64,000 bases of DNA from Gammaproteobacteria bacterium UBA2675 (GCA_002354805.1 DEMH01000014.1:124001-188000); one strand, 5' to 3'. Numbered from the stretch's first letter, positions 29,696 to 39,836 are shown. Notes: generated from the letters alone by a model not told the origin. Made by a program: numbers and translations.

Positions 29696-30778
29696 TTACC
29701 TGAGTTTTAAAGTTGCCAGTCCGAACAAGACCAGCATGACCGTGATAATCCAGAACCGCACGATGACTCTCGGCTCCGGCCAGCCTTTCAATTCAAAATG
29801 GTGATGAATAGGTGCCATCCGGAACAGACGTTTTCCGGTCATTTTGTATGAGGCTACCTGCAGAATGACGGACACCGTTTCCATGACGAATATGCCGCCC
29901 ATGATGAACAGAATGATTTCGTGGCGAGCGATGACAGCCACGATCCCCAGTGCTGCCCCCAGAGCAAGGGCACCCACGTCCCCCATAAAGACCTGCGCCG
30001 GGTAGGTGTTGAACCAGAGAAACCCAAGACCGGCACCCAGCAGCGCACCGCAAAAGATGACCAGCTCACCAGAACCGGCAATAAACGGAATATGAAGATA
30101 AACGGAGAATTCCGCATGGCCCGCCAGGTAGGCAATAATGCCCAGTGCGCCGCCAACCATCACAGTCGGCAGAATCGCCAGTCCATCCAGACCATCAGTC
30201 AGGTTGACTGCGTTGCTGGAACCGACGATCACGAAATAAGTGATAACGACATACAGCAGGCCTACGTCTATCGCGACATCCTTGAAGAACGGCACGATGT
30301 AGGCTGTCTGCACCGGGTCAGTGGCATTCATATATAAATATAGCGCGGCACCCAGCCCGACTACCGATTGCCAGAAATATTTCCATTTTGCAGGCAGTCC
30401 ACGCGAATTTTTGCGGATGACTTTTCTGTAGTCATCAACCCAGCCAATGGCACCAAACATCAGGGTTACCGCCATCACGACCCAGACGTAATGATTGCGC
30501 AGATCTGCCCACATTAATGTGCTGAAGGCTATGCCAACCAGAATCAGCGCACCGCCCATGGTCGGCGTGCCAGCCTTGCTGAAATGGCTCTCTGGCCCAT
30601 CAGTGCGCACGACCTGGCCAATCTGGTAACGGTTCAGCCGGCGGATCATTGCGGGCCCTACCAGCAGCGACACGATAAGGGCAGTAAGTATTCCCATAAT
30701 GCCGCGCACTGTGATGTACTGCACCACTGCGAAGCCACTGTAAAACTGCATCAGATATTCAGCTAACAGTACCAGCAT
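29696..30778 (-). CDS. mraY: Phospho-N-acetylmuramoyl-pentapeptide transferase MraY
   Basis: Integral membrane enzyme that moves phospho-MurNAc-pentapeptide to undecaprenyl phosphate, forming lipid I. The 360-residue protein has about ten membrane helices, the paired Asp motif WVDDYRKV, and [13 protein letters not shown]. The C-terminal [20 protein letters not shown] loop is conserved. The ATG overlaps the murF stop (TGATG). Confidence 0.98.
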   Translation of the reverse strand: MLVLLAEYLMQFYSGFAVVQYITVRGIMGILTALIVSLLVGPAMIRRLNRYQIGQVVRTDGPESHFSKAGTPTMGGALILVGIAFSTLMWADLRNHYVWVVMAVTLMFGAIGWVDDYRKVIRKNSRGLPAKWKYFWQSVVGLGAALYLYMNATDPVQTAYIVPFFKDVAIDVGLLYVVITYFVIVGSSNAVNLTDGLDGLAILPTVMVGGALGIIAYLAGHAEFSVYLHIPFIAGSGELVIFCGALLGAGLGFLWFNTYPAQVFMGDVGALALGAALGIVAVIARHEIILFIMGGIFVMETVSVILQVASYKMTGKRLFRMAPIHHHFELKGWPEPRVIVRFWIITVMLVLFGLATLKLR

Positions 30779-32163
30779 CAGTGCGGCCCCCCTGTTGTCA
30801 ATTGCGCCACAACTGCATCCATCCCCGCGCTTCTGGAACCTTTAACAAGCACCACCATGTCGTTGGCCATCGCATCGCGAGCGAAGGCACACAGCGATTC
30901 CTGACTGTCAAAATGATGCGCTCCGTCGCCGAACGACTGCGCCGCCAGAATGCTTAACGCACCAACACTCCATACTTGATTGGCGCCGCGCTCACGGGCA
31001 TAACTCCCAATTTCTGCATGCAGCATTTCTGCCTTGTCACCGAGCTCGGCCATGTCACCCATGATCACCACTGCCCGTCGCTGACTGCTATGGCAAATAT
31101 CCGCCAATACATCAATCGCGGCTTTGAACGACGACGGACTGGCGTTATAGGAGTCATCCAGCAGACGTGCTCCCTGTACACCCATCAGTGGATAGAGTCG
31201 ACCTGGCACGGATTTAACGCATGCCAGTGCTTCTGCAACTTTTTCCAGACTGGCGCCGGCCTCCACCGCAAGCGCGGCAGCTGCAACTGCGTTTGCAACA
31301 ATATGTCGACCCGGCATGGGTATGAAGCAATCTACCCATCCCTTGGGCGTAGTGAGCGTATAGCGTGATCCGTCGGCATCAGCCTGAATATTGAGTGCCT
31401 GATAATCAACTTTTGGTTTTTGCGGTTTGGCTATTGAAAACAGGCGAACCTGGCGACCCGCTGCAATTGCGCGATCGCGCCAGGCCTCACAGTTATCATC
31501 GTCAGCGTTGAGTATCACAGTGTGCGTTGACTCTCCGGAATCAACGATTTCACCCTTGGCCCTAACCACACCCTGCAGACTGCCGAAACCCTCCAGGTGT
31601 GTTTCAGTGGCGTTATTGATCAACACAATGTGCGGATCCGTGATGCGGGCTGTCCACGCGATTTCGCCAGCCGCATTGGCACCCAGCTCAATCACAGCAC
31701 GATCGTGTGCCTTGTCCAGGGCCAGCAGGGTCAGTGGGGCGCCTATCGTGTTGTTAAGGTTTCCCTGAGTGACCAGCACATTGAATTCAGCCTTCAGAAT
31801 TGCTCCTGTGAACTCCTTGACACTGGTCTTGCCCTGACTACCGGTCAATGCAATCACGGTCGCCCCGGACTTCTGTCTATTCAGGCTGCCAATGAAACCC
31901 AGTGCCTTTTCCGTGTTGTCGACCAGCAGCTGCGGCAGCTCAATGCTCTGTCTGGCCGATACAACCACTGCGACGGCACCGCGATCGACAGCCTGCGGAA
32001 CAAACCGGTGACCGTCGAAAGTTGATCCCGTCAAAGCGATGAACAGCTCACCAGTTTTCAAGGTACGGGAGTCTGTGCTGACGGCAGTGAAACTGACGTC
32101 TTCACCAATCAATTGGGCATCCATCTGCGTGGCGATGTCTGATAACCGAATGCTGCCAATCAT
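30778..32163 (-). CDS. murF: UDP-N-acetylmuramoyl-tripeptide--D-alanyl-D-alanine ligase
   Basis: Completes the pentapeptide by adding D-Ala-D-Ala made by Ddl. The 461-residue Mur ligase has the P-loop GSQGKTS at 108-114. [25 protein letters not shown] and [20 protein letters not shown] in the C-terminal domain are typical MurF segments. It overlaps murE by 4 bases and mraY by one base. Confidence 0.97.
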   Translation of the reverse strand: MIGSIRLSDIATQMDAQLIGEDVSFTAVSTDSRTLKTGELFIALTGSTFDGHRFVPQAVDRGAVAVVVSARQSIELPQLLVDNTEKALGFIGSLNRQKSGATVIALTGSQGKTSVKEFTGAILKAEFNVLVTQGNLNNTIGAPLTLLALDKAHDRAVIELGANAAGEIAWTARITDPHIVLINNATETHLEGFGSLQGVVRAKGEIVDSGESTHTVILNADDDNCEAWRDRAIAAGRQVRLFSIAKPQKPKVDYQALNIQADADGSRYTLTTPKGWVDCFIPMPGRHIVANAVAAAALAVEAGASLEKVAEALACVKSVPGRLYPLMGVQGARLLDDSYNASPSSFKAAIDVLADICHSSQRRAVVIMGDMAELGDKAEMLHAEIGSYARERGANQVWSVGALSILAAQSFGDGAHHFDSQESLCAFARDAMANDMVVLVKGSRSAGMDAVVAQLTTGGPH

Positions 32164-33713
32164 GGCTGATTACCTTTGGTGTCTGCTGGGTGCTGAGCGC
32201 GCGTCTGCAGGGCCAGTCGTACCTGCGCGGCATCACTGAACGCCATGCGCTGGCCTGCTACATCCTGATAACATTCGTGCCCCTTTCCGGCGATCAACAC
32301 CAGATCACCAGGTTTGGCCATGGTAACCGCCAGGGTGATTGCTTTGGCCCTGTCCCGCTCAACACGAACACTATCCGGATCTGAGAAGCCCAGCATGATC
32401 TGGCGCACGATATCGTCGGCATTTTCGTTTCTGGGATTGTCATCAGTTACGATGATCTCGTCCGCCAGCGCATCCGCCACCTCAGCCATCAGCGGCCGCT
32501 TACCCTGATCACGATTGCCGCCACAACCAAAAACACACCAGATCCGGCCATTGGCATGCTGACGCATTGCTTCCAGGGCGGACTTCAAGCCGTCCGGCGT
32601 ATGTGCATAATCCACTACCGCAGCAACACCTGCGGCACTGCCAATCAGCTCCATCCGTCCGTTGACTGGTTGCAAGGCTGCCACCTGTTCAGCCACCCGC
32701 TCCAGCGTAAATTCGCCTGACGCTGTCATCACGACCGTCAGTGCAGCCAGCACGTTACTAAAGTTAAATGCGCCCAGCAGACTGCCGGAAATCTGAACGC
32801 TGCCCCATGGGGTATGAACCCGCGCTGCATAACCCTGAGCCGTAAAAGTTAACGCTTCAGCGTAAACATCGGCGTGACGATTACTCAGACTGTACGTAAC
32901 ACATTTGGCTTGCCGTGGCATTGCGTTGAGCATCATCACCGCGTAGCTGTCATCCATGTTAACTACGCCAGCCTGCAGACCTTCGCACTCGAAAAGTCGA
33001 CGTTTGGCTTCAGCATATGCCTGCATACTGCCGTGATAATCGAGGTGATCGCGGGTAAGATTGGTAAACAACGCAACACGGAAAGAGACACCTGTCACTC
33101 TATGCTGGTGTAGCCCCTGCGATGAAACCTCCATAGCCACAAACCGGGCATTGGAGCTCGCCAGGTCGGCCAGCGCTGATTGCAGTGCAATCGCGTCCGG
33201 TGTTGTGTAACCGGTGTCGTGCAGCTTTGGATACACACCAAAACCAAGGGTGCCAACAACACCACAGCTGGCGTTGAGGCCCGTCAGAATCTGCGCGACA
33301 AACTGTGTACAACTGGTTTTTCCATTGGTACCGGTGACACCAATGACGGTGTACTTGTCCGACGGGTATCCGTAAAAGCGCGCCGCGAGGCGGCCGAGTT
33401 GATACCGCAGGCAGTCGATAGCGATGACCGGCACGCCGTCGATGGTTTGTATGCCCTGCCACTCGCCTCCAGCGTCGGCCAGGACGGCGACGGCACCGCG
33501 ATCGACAGCTACCCGAATGTAGTCACGCGCATCGTGATTCTTGCCAAACAGCGCGACAAAAATATGGCCTGGCTGGACAGCACGACTATCCTGAGTCAAG
33601 GCTTCCACATTGACCGACGCGAATGGCGCAAGCAGCGCTTCATAGGCTGGCAGCGTATCGCCGACCAGTTCACCCAGTGTTATCGATTTTATTGATTTCT
33701 GTAGAGTATTCAT
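32160..33713 (-). CDS. murE: UDP-N-acetylmuramoyl-tripeptide synthetase, meso-diaminopimelate type
   Basis: Adds the third residue of the stem peptide. The 517-residue Mur ligase has the P-loop GTNGKTS at 128-134, the carbamylated-Lys region around NLTRDHLDYHGSMQAYAEAKRRLF, and the C-terminal TDDNPRNENADDI. The DNPR sequence is the known signature for meso-diaminopimelate over lysine. It starts 4 bases after the end of ftsI. Confidence 0.97.
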   Translation of the reverse strand: MNTLQKSIKSITLGELVGDTLPAYEALLAPFASVNVEALTQDSRAVQPGHIFVALFGKNHDARDYIRVAVDRGAVAVLADAGGEWQGIQTIDGVPVIAIDCLRYQLGRLAARFYGYPSDKYTVIGVTGTNGKTSCTQFVAQILTGLNASCGVVGTLGFGVYPKLHDTGYTTPDAIALQSALADLASSNARFVAMEVSSQGLHQHRVTGVSFRVALFTNLTRDHLDYHGSMQAYAEAKRRLFECEGLQAGVVNMDDSYAVMMLNAMPRQAKCVTYSLSNRHADVYAEALTFTAQGYAARVHTPWGSVQISGSLLGAFNFSNVLAALTVVMTASGEFTLERVAEQVAALQPVNGRMELIGSAAGVAAVVDYAHTPDGLKSALEAMRQHANGRIWCVFGCGGNRDQGKRPLMAEVADALADEIIVTDDNPRNENADDIVRQIMLGFSDPDSVRVERDRAKAITLAVTMAKPGDLVLIAGKGHECYQDVAGQRMAFSDAAQVRLALQTRAQHPADTKGNQP

Positions 33714-33717
33714 GACA

Positions 33718-35445
33718 TCACCTGGCCGTCAGCGTCATGACGTTGGATGAATCAATTTTGTCTGGACTTACTTCAAGAATTCTCATGGCGCCATTGGCGA
33801 TGCGCGCAAAAACCGGCGCAGCCACCTGGCTACCGTAGCGTTGCGCGCCCTGCGGTTCATTGATGATGATGACAACCACAATGCGCGGATCATCGGCCGG
33901 CACATAACCGGCAAACATCGAATTGTGCAGACGGGCATCGTAGCCATTGGGCCCTACGACTCTGGCGGTCCCTGTCTTACCGGCAACAGAATAGAACGGC
34001 ACAAGAGAGCTGTCGGAGCCACTGACTTCCGGGTCGACAACCGAACGCAGCATGTCCTGAACCTGGGCGATCACATTGCGATCAATGACCTGCTGCCCGG
34101 CAATGGCTCCATCAACGTTATTGCCGTCTTTTAATATGGTGACTGGTCGTCGGACGCCGTCACTGGCAATAACCGAATATGCCTGTGCCAGTTGCAGTGC
34201 GGATGTGGAGATGCCGTAGCCGAATGACAGTGTGGCGACCTCAATGTCGTGCCATATACGATGATCAGGCATCACACCCACGCGCTCTCCGGGGAAGCCG
34301 CTGGCAGGGCTTTCTCCAAACCCGACACGCAGCAACACATCACGCAGTGGTTCATGGCCAAGCGCCAGTGCGATTTTGGCCGATGCAATATTGCTGGACT
34401 TGACCAGCATTTCTTCCAGCGTGATCTCGCCGAAATTGAGTCCACGGTCTTCCACCCAGTCGCGTCCCACACGCATGCGACCCGGACTGGTATTGATCAG
34501 CGTACTGCGGTCATACAGACCGGACTCCACCGCCGCCACAGCGGTAAATGTTTTCAGGGTCGATCCCGGTTCAAACAGGTCGGTCACAGCACGGTTGCGC
34601 AAGGCGCCAAAATCCGTGATGGCACCACGATTGTGTGGGTTAAAAGACGGCTGATTGACCATGGCCAGAATTTCACCATTACGGGCATCCAGAACAACTG
34701 CGGAAGCAGAACGCGCGCGTCGGTAAATGTATTCCGCTTTGAGTTCGCGGTAGGCGAGATTCTGAAGTCGAAAATCCAGGCTGAGTTGCAGAGTCTTTCC
34801 AGGCTGCGCCGGCTCGATTGTGTTCAGCTCACTGATGATGCGGCCACGACGATCCTTGATCACCTGCTTGCGGCCAGGCACACCCTTGAGCCAGTCATCG
34901 TAGGCCAGCTCGACGCCTTCCTGACCAATGTCATCTATATTACTGAATCCCAGAACATGAGCCGTGACTTCGCCCTGCGGATAGTAGCGCTGGTATTCCT
35001 GTCGCGAGTAAACACCAGGAAGGTCCAGCGCAAGCACAGCCTCTGCTTCTGCTGGCGGCATTCGACGACGAACGTACATGAACTCACGCTCAGCATTGTC
35101 CATTACGGTAGCGACAAGGCTTTCTGCATCCATGCCGACCGCTTCTGCCAGACGACGAATATCAGCTTCATCCGGGGAAAGTTCGCGCGGATTGGCCCAG
35201 ATAGTGGATACCGGCGTGCTGATGGCAAGAGGCTCGCCGTTGCGATCGACGATCATGCCGCGGTGCGCGAGAATCGGCTCGGTGCGGATAGTACGGGCGT
35301 CGCCCTGCCCCTGCAGGAAATCGCCGTCCACCAGCAAAAGCGTGAACAACTTCCATACTACAGCCAGCATGGCGACAGCCAGCGCTATCCAGACCAGCCA
35401 GATGCGCCAGGATTGAGTGATGCTTTTTTGTTGCGTATTACTCAT
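33718..35445 (-). CDS. ftsI: Septal peptidoglycan transpeptidase FtsI (PBP3)
   Basis: Class B penicillin-binding protein that cross-links septal peptidoglycan. From ATG 35445 it has 575 residues. It has one N-terminal membrane anchor (about 14-38), a pedestal domain, and the transpeptidase domain with STLK (nucleophile Ser295), SSN (KSSNIASAK) and KTGT (AGKTGTARV). An ATG 12 bases earlier is possible, but the AGGTGG between the two starts suits the later one. It overlaps the 3' end of ftsL by 8 bases. Confidence 0.97.
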   Translation of the reverse strand: MSNTQQKSITQSWRIWLVWIALAVAMLAVVWKLFTLLLVDGDFLQGQGDARTIRTEPILAHRGMIVDRNGEPLAISTPVSTIWANPRELSPDEADIRRLAEAVGMDAESLVATVMDNAEREFMYVRRRMPPAEAEAVLALDLPGVYSRQEYQRYYPQGEVTAHVLGFSNIDDIGQEGVELAYDDWLKGVPGRKQVIKDRRGRIISELNTIEPAQPGKTLQLSLDFRLQNLAYRELKAEYIYRRARSASAVVLDARNGEILAMVNQPSFNPHNRGAITDFGALRNRAVTDLFEPGSTLKTFTAVAAVESGLYDRSTLINTSPGRMRVGRDWVEDRGLNFGEITLEEMLVKSSNIASAKIALALGHEPLRDVLLRVGFGESPASGFPGERVGVMPDHRIWHDIEVATLSFGYGISTSALQLAQAYSVIASDGVRRPVTILKDGNNVDGAIAGQQVIDRNVIAQVQDMLRSVVDPEVSGSDSSLVPFYSVAGKTGTARVVGPNGYDARLHNSMFAGYVPADDPRIVVVIIINEPQGAQRYGSQVAAPVFARIANGAMRILEVSPDKIDSSNVMTLTAR

Positions 35446-35806
35446 CGTCCACCTCATTTAGCGAACGATCCTGAACAACCACGATCTGTGACCAGTCAGG
35501 CACCTTCATGCCCAACTGCTCCACGGCCACCTGCTCGATACGACTTTCCAGCGCGAAGGTACTTTGCTCGATCAGCAACTGACCCCACTCCACATCAAGC
35601 TGGTTGTAGAGATCACGCTCCTCCTGCAATGCAAAGAAGACGGTCCGGGATTCAAACGTGTAGACAACAACCGCCAGCGCCGTCAACAAAACCGCAGTCG
35701 CCAGCCCCATCACCAGCAGATTGGCAGGCACAAACAGTCCCAGCCAGCGTTGCACTGGTGTAACCTTTTCTTGCCGGTTTGCTGTTTGTTGGTTTGCTGT
35801 TGTCAT
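35438..35806 (-). CDS. ftsL: Cell division protein FtsL
   Basis: Small bitopic divisome protein forming the FtsQLB complex. From ATG 35806 it has 122 residues: a short cytoplasmic tail, one transmembrane helix (about 25-50) and a periplasmic coiled coil (FFALQEERDLYNQLDVEWGQLLIEQS). It ends in a conserved EQLGMKVPDWSQIVVVQ segment. The open frame runs upstream into rsmH, but the residues there are not FtsL-like. The ribosome site is weak, suggesting coupling to rsmH translation. Confidence 0.92.
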   Translation of the reverse strand: MTTANQQTANRQEKVTPVQRWLGLFVPANLLVMGLATAVLLTALAVVVYTFESRTVFFALQEERDLYNQLDVEWGQLLIEQSTFALESRIEQVAVEQLGMKVPDWSQIVVVQDRSLNEVDDE

Positions 35807-35849
35807 GACATCGTGTCTTTTATTTGGATTTCCTGTCTGTTTTTTTGTT

Positions 35850-36803
35850 TTAGTCGAGACGCTCCGCAACTCGCAAAACAGCACTGCGGGCACGAGGATT
35901 AGCCTCGATCTCCCGGGCTGTCGGTTTGACCGCACCCCCCACTTTCTTGAGTGTAGGGTTTAAAGCGGACTGCGGTACTGGCAAACCGCGCGGGTACTCA
36001 TCGCCCTTGCTTTGCTTGTTTATAAACTGCTTTACCAACCGATCTTCCAGCGAGTGGAAACTGATGATTGCAAGCCGACCACCTGGACGAAGCATTGCCA
36101 CCGCCTTCTCCAGCAGTAACTGCAATGACTCCAGCTCGCGATTGATATAGATCCGGATACCCTGAAAGGCGCGGGTCGCCGGATGCTTATGCTTTTCCCA
36201 GGCCGGATTGGCTTTCTTCACAATTTCTGCCAGCTGCAGCGTTCGCGTTATAGGCGCCAGGTCGCGCTGTTCAACGATGGCTCTGGCAATTCGCCGCGAA
36301 TATCGCTCCTCGCCAAACTGATACATCACGTTGGCGATATCTTCCATTGGCGCTCGTGCCAGCCATTGCGCTGCGCTTTCTCCTTCATTCGGGTTCATGC
36401 GCATGTCCAGCGGACCATCCTGCATAAAGCTGAACCCGCGCTCGGCGTCATCCAGCTGTGGGGACGACACACCCAGGTCCAGCAGGATTCCGGCCACATC
36501 TCCCTTCATGCCATATTCGCTGACCCAGTCATCCATGTCAGAAAAAGTGCCCTGCCGGATGACAAAACGGGCGTCACTGGCAGCGAGATCCCTGCCGACC
36601 TCAATCGCTCGTGGATCTTTATCGATACCCAGTAATCGCCCGTTTTCATTAAGTCGTTCTAGAATCAGCCGCGAATGACCGCCACGCCCGAAAGTACCAT
36701 CTACATAAAATCCGGCGCAGTCTGTCACCAGTGCATCCACTGCCGGATGCAACAACACGGTTTCATGTACCTGCGCTGCAGTCATAGCACACCGCTCAGA
36801 CAT
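35850..36803 (-). CDS. rsmH: 16S rRNA m4C1402 methyltransferase RsmH
   Basis: SAM-dependent N4-methylation of C1402 in the 16S rRNA decoding centre. The protein, formerly MraW, shows HETVLLHPAVDAL and the SAM loop YVDGTFGRGGHSRLIL. GILLDLGVSSPQLDDAERGFSFMQDGPLDMRMN and FHSLEDRLVKQF are also diagnostic. The exact start is uncertain: a GTG at 36815, ATGs at 36806 and 36803, and ATG 36785 are all in frame. ATG 36803 was chosen because GGTGG sits five bases upstream. The length (317) is close to E. coli's 313. Confidence 0.95.
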   Translation of the reverse strand: MSERCAMTAAQVHETVLLHPAVDALVTDCAGFYVDGTFGRGGHSRLILERLNENGRLLGIDKDPRAIEVGRDLAASDARFVIRQGTFSDMDDWVSEYGMKGDVAGILLDLGVSSPQLDDAERGFSFMQDGPLDMRMNPNEGESAAQWLARAPMEDIANVMYQFGEERYSRRIARAIVEQRDLAPITRTLQLAEIVKKANPAWEKHKHPATRAFQGIRIYINRELESLQLLLEKAVAMLRPGGRLAIISFHSLEDRLVKQFINKQSKGDEYPRGLPVPQSALNPTLKKVGGAVKPTAREIEANPRARSAVLRVAERLD

Positions 36804-36820
36804 CATGTCCACCACACCAA

Positions 36821-37276
36821 TCAGAGTGACAGACTAAGTAATTCCGACGGCAGCTCATCCTGTCCGGTATCACCGGAGAACCAGCTGTCCGCCTGCTCGT
36901 TCCAACGTTCTTCGCTCCAGATCTCAAACTTCATGCCCTGGCCGACCAGCGCCACATGCTTATCCAGCTGCGCCCGGGCACGTAAAATCTGCGGTAGCAA
37001 AATCCGTCCACTACCATCCATTTCCACATCGTGGGCGTGACCAATCAGCATGCGCTGAACCTGCCGACTGGCACGATCAAAGCTGGAGAGGCCCTCAACT
37101 TTCTGCTGAATGACATCCCACTCATCAATGGGATACAGCAGCAGGCATTGACCCGAGAAATCCACAGTCGCCACCAGTCGGCCGGCGTACTTGTCAGACA
37201 ATAGTTCGCGGTAGCGCGCTGGCATTGCCATACGCCCTTTAGCATCCAGGTTGATTGTGTTTACACCTCTGAACAC
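36821..37276 (-). CDS. mraZ: Transcriptional regulator MraZ
   Basis: AbrB/SpoVT-like DNA-binding protein that binds tandem repeats ahead of its own gene and controls the dcw cluster. The 151-residue protein has two MraZ halves, each with a DxxGR signature: NLDAKGRMAMPARYRE at the start and EMDGSGRILLPQILRARA in the middle. The start is GTG with AGGAG eight bases upstream. It is the first gene of the minus-strand dcw run, and its probable operator lies at 37331-37380. Confidence 0.97.
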   Translation of the reverse strand: MFRGVNTINLDAKGRMAMPARYRELLSDKYAGRLVATVDFSGQCLLLYPIDEWDVIQQKVEGLSSFDRASRQVQRMLIGHAHDVEMDGSGRILLPQILRARAQLDKHVALVGQGMKFEIWSEERWNEQADSWFSGDTGQDELPSELLSLSL

Positions 37277-37330
37277 GCCGCTCGCTCCTGCCAGTCAGAT
37301 CAGTCTAACGATCCAGGACCTGCAAAATTC

Positions 37331-37380
37331 CCCACTGAACTACACTTTGACCCACTAAACTCCACATTGCGACACTATAT
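37331..37380 (-). promoter_or_regulatory. MraZ operator: five 10-bp-spaced repeats
   Basis: Read on the minus strand, five consecutive 10-bp units end in AGTGTC, TGTGGA, AGTGGG, AGTGTA and AGTGGG. The cores share GTG at exactly 10-bp spacing. MraZ proteins are known to bind TGGG/GTGG-type direct repeats of this period in front of mraZ. The most upstream unit overlaps the -10 box of the promoter at 37374-37402, so binding would block or reshape initiation. The repeat unit and spacing are seen directly; recognition by this MraZ is inferred. Confidence 0.8.
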
Positions 37381-37402
37381 GCACACAAATAGCCCAGCGC
37401 AA
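37374..37402 (-). promoter_or_regulatory. Sigma70-type promoter of mraZ and the dcw cluster
   Basis: On the minus strand, TTGCGC (37397-37402), a 17-bp spacer, then TATAGT (37374-37379). The start point would be near 37367, about 90 bases before the mraZ GTG. An 8-bp inverted repeat, ACAAATAG (37385-37392) / CTATTTGT (37406-37413), flanks the -35 box and could be another regulator site. Confidence 0.7.
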
Positions 37403-37439
37403 GCACTATTTGTACTTTTTGGCGGCTAGAAGCGCCTGA

Positions 37440-37529
37440 AATTTCAAGGAAAAATGGCTCGAAGCTGAAGTGGGAGAACAAGTCTCAGCAAAAGAAACTT
37501 ATTATCAAAAAGCTATAAAATTAACTTAA
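37440..37529 (+). other. AT-rich segment with a possible gene remnant (29 codons)
   Basis: Part of the gene-free stretch 37277-37647. The first 140 bases of that stretch hold the mraZ promoter and operator. This segment is visibly more AT-rich than its surroundings. It keeps an open frame without a start codon, bounded by TGA and TAA, that reads as a plausible hydrophilic tail (KEKWLEAEVGEQVSAKETYY...). It could be the end of a decayed gene or chance. No family is recognised. Downstream to 37599 nothing else is evident. Confidence 0.25.
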
Positions 37530-37599
37530 AGTAGATTGTGAGGAAGGCGTGTAACCAGGAGTTCCAAAAGTCAGCCAGAATTGGCCTTGGCCGGCATCT

Positions 37600-37631
37600 G
37601 CAGCCGCCCTACAGTGCTGTAGAGCGGCCGC
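37600..37631 (-). terminator. Hairpin downstream of rnpB
   Basis: A 15-position stem centred on CTACAG-CA-CTGTAG extends through GCCGC/GCGGC. On the minus-strand RNA the two mismatched positions become G-U pairs, so the hairpin belongs to that strand. It starts about 17 bases past the mature 3' end of rnpB. No U-run follows, so it may be a processing or stability element instead of a full terminator. Confidence 0.55.
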
Positions 37632-37647
37632 AAAAGCGGAAAAACAA

Positions 37648-38036
<389 letters not shown>

Positions 38037-38041
38037 GCGCA

Positions 38042-38069
38042 GCTTAAGTGAGTCCCCTGGCAAACTCAA
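38042..38069 (-). promoter_or_regulatory. Promoter of rnpB
   Basis: On the minus strand, TTGAGT (38064-38069), a 16-bp spacer and TTAAGC (38042-38047), with a GC-rich discriminator. Position +1 falls close to the 5' end of P1 predicted at about 38035. Confidence 0.55.
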
Positions 38070-38165
38070 GCGGAATTAAAGGCTGAACCGCAATATGCAT
38101 GTCATGGCCTTCGCGCCTCCCGCATGGCAAACTGAAATTCCAGGGGATGATCTTCGAGCACTGGC

Positions 38166-39836
38166 ATGAACGACAGGGATATCCAGACACCCAAAACGAC
38201 AGGACGGACCACCCGCCGGTGGCTAATCCTATTGTCAGGCACTTTACTGCTAGTTATTGCCGCCGGCGCTGTAATCCATCAATACCAGACTGAAATCGCC
38301 AACACCTTGCTGGACAGAGCGCTTCGCAACCAGCCGGCGCGCATCACTGAAATGTCCGGACTGAACGCTGACACACAACACGCCACAATCGATAGCATCA
38401 GCGTGGTGCTGAGCGAGCCCGCAATAGAACTGACTCTCAATCAAGTTGAGCTGAGCTACAGCTGGGCCAGCCTGCTTGCGCGCCGGGTCGAGGCTGTCAG
38501 AATCGATGGCATCCGGGCTACGCTTTTGCAAGGCGAAGACAGCCTGACTGAAGGCACCCTGCAAACCGGCCGCGTTAGTGTCGACTGTGCACGCACTGGC
38601 ATCTGTCAAGTCGTTGCCGACGGTGGCGGCTCGGTCAATATCGAGATTCTACTGCCGGGCTCACCAGATCCGACCCCTCTGCAGTTCGACTGGACACAAC
38701 CGATACGGGCAGGCTGGGTCAGCGCCAGCCAATTCACTGCCTCGCTTTCGCTGCAGGCCGACTCCCTGGCATTGCCCTCACTGCCATTGCAATCGATGCC
38801 CGTTCAGCTTGATCTGGCCGTTTCCCGAACCGGCGATGAACTGCGGATCGATGCAAGCGCCCATCTGCCGGCCGACCGAAGCCTGCAGATAAATGCCAGC
38901 CACGAAATAAGCACTGGCAGAGGTAGCGGCCAATTCACGACGGATGGATTTGTTTTCACCGAACTGTTTCCCCTGTCTGCTCTCGTTTCGCTGCCAGACG
39001 AAACCGATATCATTGCCGGTCAGTTGGCAGCACAGGCACAGTTAACATGGCTCCGCCCGGCTGTAGGTGAATTTGAACTGCAGGGCCCAATCGATGTTCA
39101 GGCACAGAATCTCAGTGGTTATTTTGACGATACCGTATTCACACGGCTGGGCGTTTACATGAAAGCAGAGCTGCTGCCTGACTGGCAGCTGCGCACCCGC
39201 GAGCCAGGTTCTGCAGCCCTTACCGCCGTTGATCCTGGTATTGAACTGGAGTATCTAAGCACCCGTTTTACGCTGGATACACGGAATGCCAGCCTGCAGT
39301 TGATACGCCCTCAGGCCACGGTTTTTGACGGCATCGTCAGCGCTGAACAGATCGACTGGCAGCCGGACACACCTGAGCACTTCGAGATCCAACTGCAGCG
39401 TATCGATGTCGCCCGGATACTGGGCCTGAGTGCCTATCAACAGGTTCAGGCGACAGGCCGCCTGGATGGCAACCTTCCAGTTGGACTGCTTAATACGACC
39501 GCTGTTATCAATGGCGGCAAAGTCACCTCAGTTCCGCCTGGCGGCTCCATTCGCTATCAGGGCGCACGATTCGGCGGCAGCAACCAGAATATGGAGCTGG
39601 TCAATCAGGCATTGCAGCGTTACGACTACAGCTCGCTTGATGCCACCATCAACTATTCTGCAACCGGCGACCTGAACCTGGACATTAGCCTGCAGGGCAT
39701 CAGCCCGTTGCTCAACAACGGCCAACGTATTAATCTGAACCTGACCATAGCGGATAATGTTCCTGAACTATTACGCAGCCTGCAGGCTGGACGTTCCGTT
39801 CAGGAAGCGCTAAGCGATCATCTGCAACGGAGGTAA
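38166..39836 (+). CDS. ydbH: YdbH-like AsmA-family intermembrane lipid transport protein
   Basis: A 556-residue protein with a short basic N-terminus and one transmembrane anchor (about 20-41, LILLSGTLLLVIAAGAVIH). The rest is beta-rich and periplasmic. The C-terminal region (INGGKVTSVPPGGSIRYQG...) matches the YdbH family. In E. coli, YdbH is one of three redundant AsmA-like bridges (with TamB and YhdP) that carry phospholipids to the outer membrane. This version is much shorter than E. coli's roughly 879 residues. Identification is supported by ynbE and ydbL directly downstream in the same order as in E. coli. Confidence 0.85.
   Translation: MNDRDIQTPKTTGRTTRRWLILLSGTLLLVIAAGAVIHQYQTEIANTLLDRALRNQPARITEMSGLNADTQHATIDSISVVLSEPAIELTLNQVELSYSWASLLARRVEAVRIDGIRATLLQGEDSLTEGTLQTGRVSVDCARTGICQVVADGGGSVNIEILLPGSPDPTPLQFDWTQPIRAGWVSASQFTASLSLQADSLALPSLPLQSMPVQLDLAVSRTGDELRIDASAHLPADRSLQINASHEISTGRGSGQFTTDGFVFTELFPLSALVSLPDETDIIAGQLAAQAQLTWLRPAVGEFELQGPIDVQAQNLSGYFDDTVFTRLGVYMKAELLPDWQLRTREPGSAALTAVDPGIELEYLSTRFTLDTRNASLQLIRPQATVFDGIVSAEQIDWQPDTPEHFEIQLQRIDVARILGLSAYQQVQATGRLDGNLPVGLLNTTAVINGGKVTSVPPGGSIRYQGARFGGSNQNMELVNQALQRYDYSSLDATINYSATGDLNLDISLQGISPLLNNGQRINLNLTIADNVPELLRSLQAGRSVQEALSDHLQRR

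Noticed and set aside
34249..35763. A 504-codon plus-strand open frame
   Set aside because: It is antisense to ftsI and ftsL, which have intact motifs and family lengths. It looks like a codon-bias shadow of those genes.
35807..35935. Longer FtsL starting at 35935
   Set aside because: It would overlap rsmH by 86 bases and add a basic segment unlike FtsL. ATG 35806 gives the normal length.
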